Shown: in pieces, positions 25,720 to 33,147 of the stretch
Numbering within the stretch: position 1 is the stretch's first letter
How the letters are laid out: each line of letters opens with the position of its first letter
NCBI RefSeq assembly: GCF_913046405.1
Contig: NZ_CAJWRQ010000017.1
Location: forward strand, 1-34,974
Source: an uncultured Christiangramia sp.
GTDB taxonomy: Bacteria; Bacteroidota; Bacteroidia; Flavobacteriales; Flavobacteriaceae
Length of the DNA: 34,974 nucleotides
Direction of reading: 5' to 3'
Translations under genes and position numbers: made by a program
The notes under the pieces: model-generated
The model's database searches: none
What the model saw: only the letters and a program-made list of their open reading frames with translations
Told to the model about the DNA's origin: nothing

Positions 25720-26775
25720 TTAGTTTACGAAACCAGTTCTTGGTCCTCCACTAGCGAAAACTGTTCTCATACGAGCTTTCTGACCTTCAGAGAACATATA
25801 CATACATGCATCATTAGTATAATCCATGTAGTTCATAGTCATATCTGTAGATCTACAGTTTACAGTAGGATAAGAAGGACAGCTGTAGTTAGGTCCATCA
25901 GAAGAAGGAGTATCTGCTACGAAGTCATCCTGTCTACATCTACCATCACCCCAGATGTGACGTAAGTTTAGGTAATGTCCTACTTCGTGAGTCGCTGTTC
26001 TACCTTTATTAAATGGAGCAGAAACGTATCCAGTTGTTCCAAAGTACTGAGGAGAAATTACTACACCATCTGTGGAAGCTGGTCCACCAGGGAATTGCGC
26101 ATATCCAAGGATACCACCACCAATGTTACAAATCCAGATGTTTAGAGTATTAGAAGGAGAGGTTGGAGGGTAGGCATATTTCATGGCGTCACTAGTTCCC
26201 CATTCAGATCTTGAGTCACTGTATCTGTTTACTCCAGCAAGAGTAAAACTGATTTCTGAATCTGCAACCAATCCAGCAAATTCACTTGGAACATTACCTG
26301 CATCATTGTTTGAAGCTCTGAAGTCCTCATTCAAAACAGAAATCTGAGAATTGATTTGAGCATCAGAAATATTTTGCTGAGAGTTACTGTAAATAACATG
26401 AACTACAACAGGAATATCTACAATTCCAAGATTGTCACCTACTGGCGGCTCAGTGGTTCCTCCACCACCTGAACCAGGTTTACCTTTACCGTTTCCATTC
26501 TTAGCCAGAATAGACCGAGTATTTTGTTCTACATCGTACATTTTCTTGTGTAGCCCTGGATTCTCGTTCAATAAACGATTAAGGTTTCTCATAGAGTAAC
26601 ACTTCGTTTTATCATCATCAGTCTTTTTGCCGTCTGCCTCAGCATCTGTGTAAAGATAAAAATCACTCATGTCTACCTGAGCCACTTCCTGGTCAACACT
26701 GTTTTCTGTAGGATCTTGCTCACAAGAAGCAAATAGGAAGGCCATAGCTGCCATTCCAAGAAAAACTTTTTTCAT
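25720..26775 (-). CDS. M43-type (pappalysin-like) zinc metalloprotease lipoprotein
   Basis: A 351-residue lipoprotein (FASC, Cys18) with a propeptide-like region and a Gly/Lys-rich linker (about residues 93-106, GNGKGKPGSGGGG). The protease domain is at about 115-351. Zinc motif HEVGHYLNLRH has H263, E264, H267 and H273. The metzincin Gly before the third His is Asn here, as in many Bacteroidota relatives to my knowledge. The Met-turn is at M317 (MNYMDY). Cys59 in TKCYSM could act as a cysteine switch (inference). Other Cys pairs (near 280, 299, 307, 324) may form disulfides, which suits an exported enzyme. The likely role is extracellular or surface proteolysis. It is monocistronic, with a terminator downstream and paired direct repeats upstream. 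Confidence 0.9.
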   Translation of the reverse strand: MKKVFLGMAAMAFLFASCEQDPTENSVDQEVAQVDMSDFYLYTDAEADGKKTDDDKTKCYSMRNLNRLLNENPGLHKKMYDVEQNTRSILAKNGNGKGKPGSGGGGTTEPPVGDNLGIVDIPVVVHVIYSNSQQNISDAQINSQISVLNEDFRASNNDAGNVPSEFAGLVADSEISFTLAGVNRYSDSRSEWGTSDAMKYAYPPTSPSNTLNIWICNIGGGILGYAQFPGGPASTDGVVISPQYFGTTGYVSAPFNKGRTATHEVGHYLNLRHIWGDGRCRQDDFVADTPSSDGPNYSCPSYPTVNCRSTDMTMNYMDYTNDACMYMFSEGQKARMRTVFASGGPRTGFVN

Positions 26776-26802
26776 AATGTTAAGTTATTGTTTGATTTAG
26801 AG

Positions 26803-26829
26803 CCAATATATCTAAATATTTAGAAACAA
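26803..26829 (-). promoter_or_regulatory. Candidate promoter of the M43-type protease gene
   Basis: On the minus strand, TTG (26829-26827) is followed after 16 nt by TATATTGG (26810-26803), one mismatch from TAnnTTTG. The predicted transcript start is about 25 nt before the ATG. The spacer is slightly shorter than typical. The TTG box lies inside one copy of the 12-bp direct repeat. Confidence 0.35.
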
Positions 26830-26872
26830 TTAACGATAACTAAAGGAATTTGTAACATTATAGAAACAATTA
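26821..26872. repeat. Pair of 12-bp direct repeats upstream of the protease gene
   Basis: TAGAAACAATTA occurs exactly at 26821-26832 and again at 26861-26872, 40 bp apart start to start, close to four helical turns. The proximal copy overlaps the candidate -33 box. It may be a regulator binding site, or chance in AT-rich DNA. Confidence 0.5.
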
Positions 26873-26882
26873 GTATGAAAAT

Positions 26883-26910
26883 AAAAAAACCACCCTTTTG
26901 GATGGTTTTT
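26883..26910 (-). terminator. Terminator of the fad operon
   Basis: On the minus strand, CCATCC-AAAA-GGGTGG forms a stem with one G-U pair and is followed by seven T. It begins 21 nt beyond the acyl-CoA dehydrogenase stop. Confidence 0.8.
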
Positions 26911-26930
26911 CTCAGTTTAAAAGAATGTTT

Positions 26931-28739
26931 CTAAAAACAGTATTTGTTTTCAGAAGTTAATTTCTCTGCGATGGTATTTCGAAGTGCCACAATATTAGGC
27001 AGGTTCGTATACTTGGTATATCTCTTAAGACCCATAAGCATCATACGTTGCTCGTCTCCTTCAGCAAAAGAAGCAATTCCCTCCTTTGCCTTAGTATTCA
27101 CAGTATCCACTGCATGGTAGAGATAAAGTTTAGCCATGGCGATCTGTTCCTTCTGAGTATCTACTCCAAATCTCTTGGCATTTTTCTCTGCTCTAAGAAT
27201 TCCAGATTCAGCCATATAGACTTCTATTAGAATATCTGATGCAGCTAATAATAATTGCTGATGTTCTTCTAGTTGAGGACCAAATTTCTGAACGGCACTA
27301 CCTGCAACCATCAAGAAAACCTTTTTCAGTTTACCGATCATTTCCTTCTCTTCAGCGAACAATTCAGAATAATCTGGTTTGTCCATGGAAGGAATTCCAG
27401 TAAGCTCATCTGCTACTTTCGTAGCTGGCCCTAGTAGGTCAACATGTCCTTTCATGGCTTTCTTAACCAGCATTCCTACAGATAACATCCTGTTGATCTC
27501 GTTGGTTCCTTCATAAATTCGAGCAATTCTGGCATCTCTCCATGCAGATTCCATTGGAGTGTCTGCAGAGAATCCCATTCCACCAAATACCTGGATACCT
27601 TCATCTGCACAATTCTGAACATCTTCAGAACATGCAACCTTCAGAATAGAACATTCAATCGCGTATTCCTCAACTCCTTTAAGTTCAGCATCTGCATGTG
27701 AACTACCTTCTTCCAGTCTAATATTTATACGATCTTCGATATTCTTAGCCGCACGGTAAGACGCTGCTTCTCCAACATATGCTGAAGTAGCCATCTCTGC
27801 AAGCTTGGATTTTATAGCTCCGAATTTTGCAATAGGAGTATTAAACTGTACTCTGTCATTCGCATATTTAACAGAAAGATCTGTCACACGACGCTGGGCG
27901 TCTAAAGAAGCTGCAGCAAGTTTTATACGACCCACGTTTAACGCGTTCATGGCAATCTTAAAACCATTTCCACGGTCTGAAAGCATATTTTCTACTGGCA
28001 CCTTGGTTTCATTAAAGAAAACCTGGCGGGTAGAGGAGGAGTGAATTCCCAGTTTCTTCTCTTCCTCTCCAAAGCTAATACCATTACCTTCTTCGTTCTC
28101 TACAATAAAACCGGTAATATTTTTATCATCCTCAATTCTGGTAAATACAATAAACACATCTGCAAAACCAGCATTGGAAATCCACATTTTCTGTCCACTA
28201 ATGCTATAATATTTTCCATCTTCAGAAAGGACAGCTTTTGTTTTTCCTGAGTTTGCATCAGATCCTGCACCCGGTTCTGTAAGACAGTAAGCTCCAAACC
28301 ATTCACCAGTAGCTAATTTTGGTACGTATTTTTTCTTCTGCTCTTCGTTACCATATAAGGTAATTGGCATTGTACCAATTCCTGTATGTGCTCCGAAAGC
28401 AGTAGCCACAGATCCTGTGGCACCAGATATATAGTCACAAACAAGCATGGTAGAAACGAAGCCCATCCCTAAACCGTCATACTCTTCAGGTACCGCAACA
28501 CCCAAAAACCCTAGTTCTCCAGCTTTACGCATTACCTCTTCAGTAAGAGCATAGTTTTTCTTTTCGAATTCTTCTTTATGAGGCCAGATCTCGCGTTCTA
28601 CAAATTCCTGAACGGAATCACGCATCATTTTCTGTTCCTCATTAAAATCTTCCGGCGTGAAAACGTCTTCACTTTTAGTTTCCTTTACAAGAAACTGACC
28701 ACCGCGAAGAAGATCTTTTTTAGTTGTATCTGTACTCAT
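26931..28739 (-). CDS. fadE: Acyl-CoA dehydrogenase, long form
   Basis: A 602-residue FAD enzyme for the first step of beta-oxidation, oxidising acyl-CoA to trans-2-enoyl-CoA. The substrate/FAD motif CLTEPGAGSD is at residues 152-161, MWISNAG at 185-191, and the catalytic base is E410 in IYEGTNEI. The extra 180 or so residues after this motif match the long VLCAD-like or Bacillus FadE type rather than the 380-residue short-chain type. It is cytoplasmic and the last gene of marR-fadN-fadA-fadE, ahead of a clear terminator. The 111-nt gap from fadA holds an inverted repeat and no strong promoter box. Confidence 0.93.
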   Translation of the reverse strand: MSTDTTKKDLLRGGQFLVKETKSEDVFTPEDFNEEQKMMRDSVQEFVEREIWPHKEEFEKKNYALTEEVMRKAGELGFLGVAVPEEYDGLGMGFVSTMLVCDYISGATGSVATAFGAHTGIGTMPITLYGNEEQKKKYVPKLATGEWFGAYCLTEPGAGSDANSGKTKAVLSEDGKYYSISGQKMWISNAGFADVFIVFTRIEDDKNITGFIVENEEGNGISFGEEEKKLGIHSSSTRQVFFNETKVPVENMLSDRGNGFKIAMNALNVGRIKLAAASLDAQRRVTDLSVKYANDRVQFNTPIAKFGAIKSKLAEMATSAYVGEAASYRAAKNIEDRINIRLEEGSSHADAELKGVEEYAIECSILKVACSEDVQNCADEGIQVFGGMGFSADTPMESAWRDARIARIYEGTNEINRMLSVGMLVKKAMKGHVDLLGPATKVADELTGIPSMDKPDYSELFAEEKEMIGKLKKVFLMVAGSAVQKFGPQLEEHQQLLLAASDILIEVYMAESGILRAEKNAKRFGVDTQKEQIAMAKLYLYHAVDTVNTKAKEGIASFAEGDEQRMMLMGLKRYTKYTNLPNIVALRNTIAEKLTSENKYCF

Positions 28740-28760
28740 TTTTATATTAAGATATTAGTT

Positions 28761-28793
28761 TTGAGATATAAGATTATAGACTCAGTATCTCAA
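28761..28793. repeat. Inverted repeat in the fadA-fadE gap
   Basis: TTGAGATA (28761-28768) and TATCTCAA (28786-28793) are perfect 8-bp inverted arms around 17 nt. It could form an mRNA hairpin or bind a dimeric protein. The surrounding gap of 111 bp is very AT-rich and shows no coding frame. Confidence 0.45.
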
Positions 28794-28850
28794 TTAATTT
28801 ATATTATTTATATTTATTTAGTCTCATTTAAAAGATCTAAAATCTCAGGT

Positions 28851-30038
28851 CTAGTTTAAAAATTCGAAAACTCCGGCAGCTCCCTGTCCTGTTCCAACAC
28901 ACATTGTTACCATACAATGCTTGTTCTTAAGGTCGCGCTTCCGCATTTCATCAAATATCTGCACTGAAAGTTTAGCTCCAGTACATCCCAGTGGGTGTCC
29001 CATGGAGATCGCACCGCCATTTACATTTAGTTTTTCTTTATTAAGCCCAAGTTCCCGAATCACAGCCAATGATTGTGAAGCAAATGCCTCATTCAGTTCA
29101 ATAAGCTCCAGATCATCCTGTTTCAAACCAGCTTGTTTTAGAGCCTTCGGAATTGCATGAACTGGTCCAATACCCATAATTCTGGGCTCAACACCCACTG
29201 CGGAATAGCTTACCATTCTTGCTATAGGCTCAAGATTCAGTTCCTTAACCATGTCTTCGCTCATTACCATAACAAAAGCAGCACCATCACTCATTTGTGA
29301 TGAGTTACCTGCAGTAACACTCCCGCCTTCAGCAAAAACAGGTCGTAATTTATTGAGAACTTCTACTGAAGTATCTTTTCTAGGACCTTCATCCTTATTT
29401 ACTGTATAAGACCTTGTCTTCTTTTTACCGTCTTCAACATAAGTCTCATCGATGGTAATTGGAACTATCTGATCCTGAAAACGATCTTCCTGCTGAGCTT
29501 TGATCGCTTTCTGGTGAGAATCATAAGCGAACTGATCCTGATCTTCTCTGGATACATTGTACTTATTCGCTACCGCTTCCGCAGTAAGACCCATGCCCCA
29601 GTAATAATCTTCATTGCCATTTTTGGCAACTTCATAATTTGGAACTGGCTTGTAACCCCCCATAGGAATGTAACTCATACTTTCTGCACCACCTGCGATC
29701 ACACAGTCTGCCATTCCCATCTGGATTTTAGCAGTTGCAATGGAAATTGTCTCGAGGCCTGAAGCACAATACCTGTTTACGGTCATACCTGGAACATCTT
29801 CGATCTTCAATCCCATTAGTGAGATTAATCTACCTACGTTCAATCCCTGTTCTGCTTCTGGCATCGCATTACCAACCATTACGTCATCGATACGAGTCTT
29901 GTCAAAATCTGGTAACTTATCCATCATATACTGGATGGTTTCTGCAGCAAGTTCATCAGGTCTTTTAAATCTAAAAACACCTCTGGGAGCTTTCCCAACT
30001 GCTGTTCTGTATGCTTTAACTATATATGCTGTTTTCAT
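28851..30038 (-). CDS. fadA: Acetyl-CoA acyltransferase (3-ketoacyl-CoA thiolase)
   Basis: A 395-residue thiolase for the last step of beta-oxidation, splitting 3-ketoacyl-CoA with CoA into acetyl-CoA and a shortened acyl-CoA. The catalytic residues are all present: C91 in [10 protein letters not shown]348 in MGHPLGCTG and C380 in CVGTGQG. GGAESMS and LNEAFASQS are also intact. The length is normal. It starts 36 nt after the fadN stop and is cotranscribed. Acetyl-CoA C-acetyltransferase activity (PhaA-like) cannot be excluded by sequence alone, but the neighbours make the beta-oxidation role likely. Confidence 0.95.
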   Translation of the reverse strand: MKTAYIVKAYRTAVGKAPRGVFRFKRPDELAAETIQYMMDKLPDFDKTRIDDVMVGNAMPEAEQGLNVGRLISLMGLKIEDVPGMTVNRYCASGLETISIATAKIQMGMADCVIAGGAESMSYIPMGGYKPVPNYEVAKNGNEDYYWGMGLTAEAVANKYNVSREDQDQFAYDSHQKAIKAQQEDRFQDQIVPITIDETYVEDGKKKTRSYTVNKDEGPRKDTSVEVLNKLRPVFAEGGSVTAGNSSQMSDGAAFVMVMSEDMVKELNLEPIARMVSYSAVGVEPRIMGIGPVHAIPKALKQAGLKQDDLELIELNEAFASQSLAVIRELGLNKEKLNVNGGAISMGHPLGCTGAKLSVQIFDEMRKRDLKNKHCMVTMCVGTGQGAAGVFEFLN

Positions 30039-30074
30039 TTTTTACTTTTTAATTGTTAGAACTTGACTTTCTGC

Positions 30075-32480
30075 TTAGTTTCTTAAAGGTTTTCCTTTTT
30101 TCAACATATGCTGAAGACGTTCCAGCGTTTTTCTCTCCCCGGTTAAGGAAAGGAATGCTTCTCTTTCAAGATCAAGTAAATATTGTTCACTTACCATCTG
30201 GCTGGATGATAGATCTCCACCGGCCATAACATATGCCAGTTTGTTTGCGATTTTGTGATCATGCTCACTAATATATTTACCTGCAGCCATCTGGTCTGTT
30301 CCAACCATAAATGCTCCAAGTGCCTGCTTACCTAACACCTTGATGTCTGTACGTTTGATTGGCATGGTATAACCATTTTCTGCCATCAATAACGCATGTT
30401 TTTTAGCGATCGCCAATTGTCTGTCTGGATTGATCACTACAATATCTTTTCCTTTCTGAAGAATATTAAGATCGAATGCTTCATATGCTGAAGTAGATAC
30501 TTTTGCCATTCCAATGGCCAAGAAGTTTTCTCTTAGTCGGTTTAATTCGACATCATCCTTCTCATAAGTATCAGAAGCACGCAGTGTCATCTCTTTGGTT
30601 CCACCACCGCCAGGTATTACTCCAACACCAAACTCTACAAGTCCGGTATATGTTTCTGCTGCAGCAACAACTTTATCAGCATGCAGTGAAAGTTCACAAC
30701 CACCACCCAGAGTCATTCCGTGCGGTGCAGCTACTGTTGGAATAGAGGAGTAGCGCATTCTCATCATGGTATCCTGAAAATACTTGATCGCCATGTTCAG
30801 TTCTTCATATTCCTGCTCCACTGCCATCATGAAGATCATTCCAATATTTGCTCCTACAGAAAAGTTCTTTCCATCATTAGCGACTACAAGACCCTGATAA
30901 TCTTTTTCAGCGATATCTATGGCTTTATTAATTCCATCAAGAACATCACCTCCAATAGAATTCATTTTACTTCTGAATTCAACATTAAGGATTCCGTCAC
31001 CAAGATCTTCCACTACAACTCCGCTGTTCTTGAATACTTCTTTAGATTCTCGAATATTATCAAGAATTATGAATGAATCCTGACCAGGAACTTTAGTTTG
31101 CTTCTTGTCATCAATATTATAATAGTAAGTATTACCATCTTTTACACTGTAGAAGCTTTTACTTCCATTTTTGAGCATTTCACTTACCCAGGCTGCAGGT
31201 TCATAACCTTCAGCTTTCATCATTTCAATACCTTTTTCAACACCAATAGCGTCCCAGATTTGGAATGGTCCATGTTCCCATCCAAAACCAGCTTTCATGG
31301 CATCATCGATCTTGTATAACTCATCTGAAATTTCAGGAATACGATTCGACACATAAGCGAATAGTGCTGAGAAATTCTTTCTGTAAAAATCACCGGCTTT
31401 ATCTTTTCCTTTAATCAATACTTCGAAACGATCTGCTACATTATCGATAGACTTGGTCATTTCAAGAGTTGCAAAAGACGCGCTTTTACGATCTCTGTAT
31501 TCCATGGTATCAAGATCCAGAGATTTGATCTCGCTTGAACCATCTTTATTTTTTACTTTTTTATAGAATCCCTGACCCGTTTTACTTCCAAGCCATTTGT
31601 TCTCCATCATAGTATCGATAAAGTTAGGCAGGGCAAAAAGATCATGCTGCTCATCATTTGGAACATTCTCATGAAGTCCGTTTGCAACATGCACTAAAGT
31701 ATCCAGACCAACTACGTCTACCGTTCTAAAGGTTGCCGACTTCTGGCGTCCTATAACGGGACCAGTCAATTTATCAACTTCTTCAATGGTCATTCCCATA
31801 TCCTTCACGGTGTGGAATAAGCTCATTATGGAGAAAATTCCAATTCTGTTCCCAATAAAGGCAGGAGTATCTTTTGCTAATACTGCATTTTTCCCAAGAA
31901 ATTTTTCACCATACATTTTCAGGAAGTCCAAAACTTCAGAAGAAGTTTCTTTTCCTGGAATGATCTCAAATAACCTTAAATATCTTGGTGGATTAAAGAA
32001 GTGAGTTCCGCAGAAATGCTTTTTAAAATCATCAGATCTCCCCTCGGTCATGAAATTGATAGGAATACCTGAAGTATTTGAAGTTATAAGAGTTCCTGGT
32101 TTTCTGTGCTTTTCAAGGTTTTCAAACACCTGTTTTTTAATGTCCAGACGTTCTACAACAACCTCAATGATCCAGTCTACTTCTGAAACTTTTGAAATAT
32201 CATCTTCCAGGTTACCAGTAGTGATACGGTTCACAAAGTCCTTATGATAAATTGGAGATGGTTTGGATTTTACTGAAGCCGTTAAAGCATCATTCACGAT
32301 CCTGTTTCTAACCACTTTGTCATCAAGACTAAGACCTTTTTTCTGTTCTTTTTCATTGAGCTCACGGGGAACGATATCAAGTAGAAGTACTTCTACTCCA
32401 ATATTTGCAAAGTGACATGCAATTCCACTTCCCATTATACCGGACCCAATAACTGCAACTTTATTAATCCTTCTTTTCAT
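30075..32480 (-). CDS. fadN: 3-hydroxyacyl-CoA dehydrogenase/enoyl-CoA hydratase (FadN type)
   Basis: A fused 801-residue enzyme for the middle two steps of beta-oxidation. The dehydrogenase comes first: the NAD site VAVIGSGIMGSG has G12, G14 and G17, SNTSG follows near residue 134, and catalytic His is H160 in CGTHFFNPP. The hydratase part is near the C terminus (about 510-660). GGGCELS and LVEFGVGVIPGGGG carry both crotonase-type Glu residues. This domain order, dehydrogenase before hydratase, is that of Bacillus FadN and the reverse of E. coli FadB. The start was set at ATG 32480, which puts the NAD motif right at the N terminus. The longer TTG reading at 32501 runs into the hairpin region. 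A hairpin with a T run separates it from marR. Confidence 0.93.
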   Translation of the reverse strand: MKRRINKVAVIGSGIMGSGIACHFANIGVEVLLLDIVPRELNEKEQKKGLSLDDKVVRNRIVNDALTASVKSKPSPIYHKDFVNRITTGNLEDDISKVSEVDWIIEVVVERLDIKKQVFENLEKHRKPGTLITSNTSGIPINFMTEGRSDDFKKHFCGTHFFNPPRYLRLFEIIPGKETSSEVLDFLKMYGEKFLGKNAVLAKDTPAFIGNRIGIFSIMSLFHTVKDMGMTIEEVDKLTGPVIGRQKSATFRTVDVVGLDTLVHVANGLHENVPNDEQHDLFALPNFIDTMMENKWLGSKTGQGFYKKVKNKDGSSEIKSLDLDTMEYRDRKSASFATLEMTKSIDNVADRFEVLIKGKDKAGDFYRKNFSALFAYVSNRIPEISDELYKIDDAMKAGFGWEHGPFQIWDAIGVEKGIEMMKAEGYEPAAWVSEMLKNGSKSFYSVKDGNTYYYNIDDKKQTKVPGQDSFIILDNIRESKEVFKNSGVVVEDLGDGILNVEFRSKMNSIGGDVLDGINKAIDIAEKDYQGLVVANDGKNFSVGANIGMIFMMAVEQEYEELNMAIKYFQDTMMRMRYSSIPTVAAPHGMTLGGGCELSLHADKVVAAAETYTGLVEFGVGVIPGGGGTKEMTLRASDTYEKDDVELNRLRENFLAIGMAKVSTSAYEAFDLNILQKGKDIVVINPDRQLAIAKKHALLMAENGYTMPIKRTDIKVLGKQALGAFMVGTDQMAAGKYISEHDHKIANKLAYVMAGGDLSSSQMVSEQYLLDLEREAFLSLTGERKTLERLQHMLKKGKPLRN

Positions 32481-32500
32481 TATTTGATTTTTATGGTTCA

Positions 32501-32528
32501 AAAAACCAAACCTATTAGGCCTGGTTTA
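32501..32528 (-). terminator. Hairpin with T run between marR and fadN (partial terminator or attenuator)
   Basis: On the minus strand, directly after the marR stop, AAACCA pairs with TGGTTT with an inner CCT/AGG stem, and six T follow. Inner mismatches weaken it. It may reduce transcription from marR into fadN without stopping it. Confidence 0.5.
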
Positions 32529-32984
32529 TTATTGTTTTACACTAATTTCTTCAGTATATATTTTCTTCTCACTAATAAGACCAGTGATCGTATTGGCCAC
32601 CTGTATAAAAGTTTTAAGATCCTTATCGCTCACATTTTCCTTTACCGACTCATCGAATCTCAATACCACTCTCTTAGAATAATCGCGCATTTCTTTCCCG
32701 AAGTCTGTTAAATAAATAAGTACACTACGTCCATCATGTGGATTACGTTTTCTTTCTATTAAACCTTTTTCTTCCATGGTTTTTAAAATTCGCGAAAGGC
32801 TGGTAGCTTCCATTCCCATTTTTGGACCCAATGAGGTAGATGGCGTTCCATCTTCCGGATCGATACTCAATAAGGCAAAACCTGTAGCCATCGTACTTCC
32901 AGCCTTACCTGCTTCTTCATTATACATTTTAGAAACAGCCATCCAGGTGGCGCGCAAAACATAATCTATGGTTTTCTCCTTCAT
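32529..32984 (-). CDS. MarR-family transcriptional regulator
   Basis: A 151-residue winged-helix regulator. The recognition helix is around residues 80-94 (EATSLSRILKTMEEKGLIE) and the wing is RKRNPHDGRSVLIYLT (about 98-113), both close to MarR/SlyA consensus, with N- and C-terminal dimerisation helices. MarR proteins usually repress by binding a palindrome over the promoter and release it when a small ligand binds. As first gene of marR-fadN-fadA-fadE, with a 20-bp palindrome upstream, it probably controls its own operon, perhaps with an acyl-CoA or fatty acid as ligand (inference). It starts with ATG and has no Cys, so redox control of the OhrR kind is unlikely. Confidence 0.93.
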   Translation of the reverse strand: MKEKTIDYVLRATWMAVSKMYNEEAGKAGSTMATGFALLSIDPEDGTPSTSLGPKMGMEATSLSRILKTMEEKGLIERKRNPHDGRSVLIYLTDFGKEMRDYSKRVVLRFDESVKENVSDKDLKTFIQVANTITGLISEKKIYTEEISVKQ

Positions 32985-33004
32985 GGGGGATTTTGGATTG
33001 ATTC

Positions 33005-33012
33005 CAAAGTTA
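33005..33012 (-). promoter_or_regulatory. Predicted -7 box of the marR-fad operon
   Basis: On the minus strand TAACTTTG matches the Bacteroidota TAnnTTTG box perfectly, 20 nt before the marR ATG. Nineteen nt upstream of it lies ATG within the palindrome, in the place of the TTG box (two of three bases match). Confidence 0.55.
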
Positions 33013-33019
33013 GGAAAAA

Positions 33020-33039
33020 TTATTATGCATGCATAATAA
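33020..33039. promoter_or_regulatory. Perfect 20-bp palindrome, candidate MarR operator
   Basis: TTATTATGCATGCATAATAA reads the same on both strands with no spacer. It lies 35 bp upstream of the marR start and covers the expected -33 region of the promoter. Length and symmetry fit a MarR-dimer operator, so autorepression of the fad operon is the simplest reading. Confidence 0.7.
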
Positions 33040-33094
33040 AATGTCTCTAAAAATACTAATATGTTGTTTTAATACTATTTAAATTCCTAAAACC

Positions 33095-33124
33095 AAAAAA
33101 CTCCCCGGTAGTTGGGGAGTTTTT
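33095..33124 (-). terminator. Terminator of the acyl-CoA synthetase gene
   Basis: ACTCCCC pairs with GGGGAGT around a 7-nt loop, followed on the minus strand by six T. It lies 23 nt beyond the synthetase stop and isolates that gene from marR. Confidence 0.85.
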
Positions 33125-33147
33125 ATTAGCATATTCTTAATGATAGA

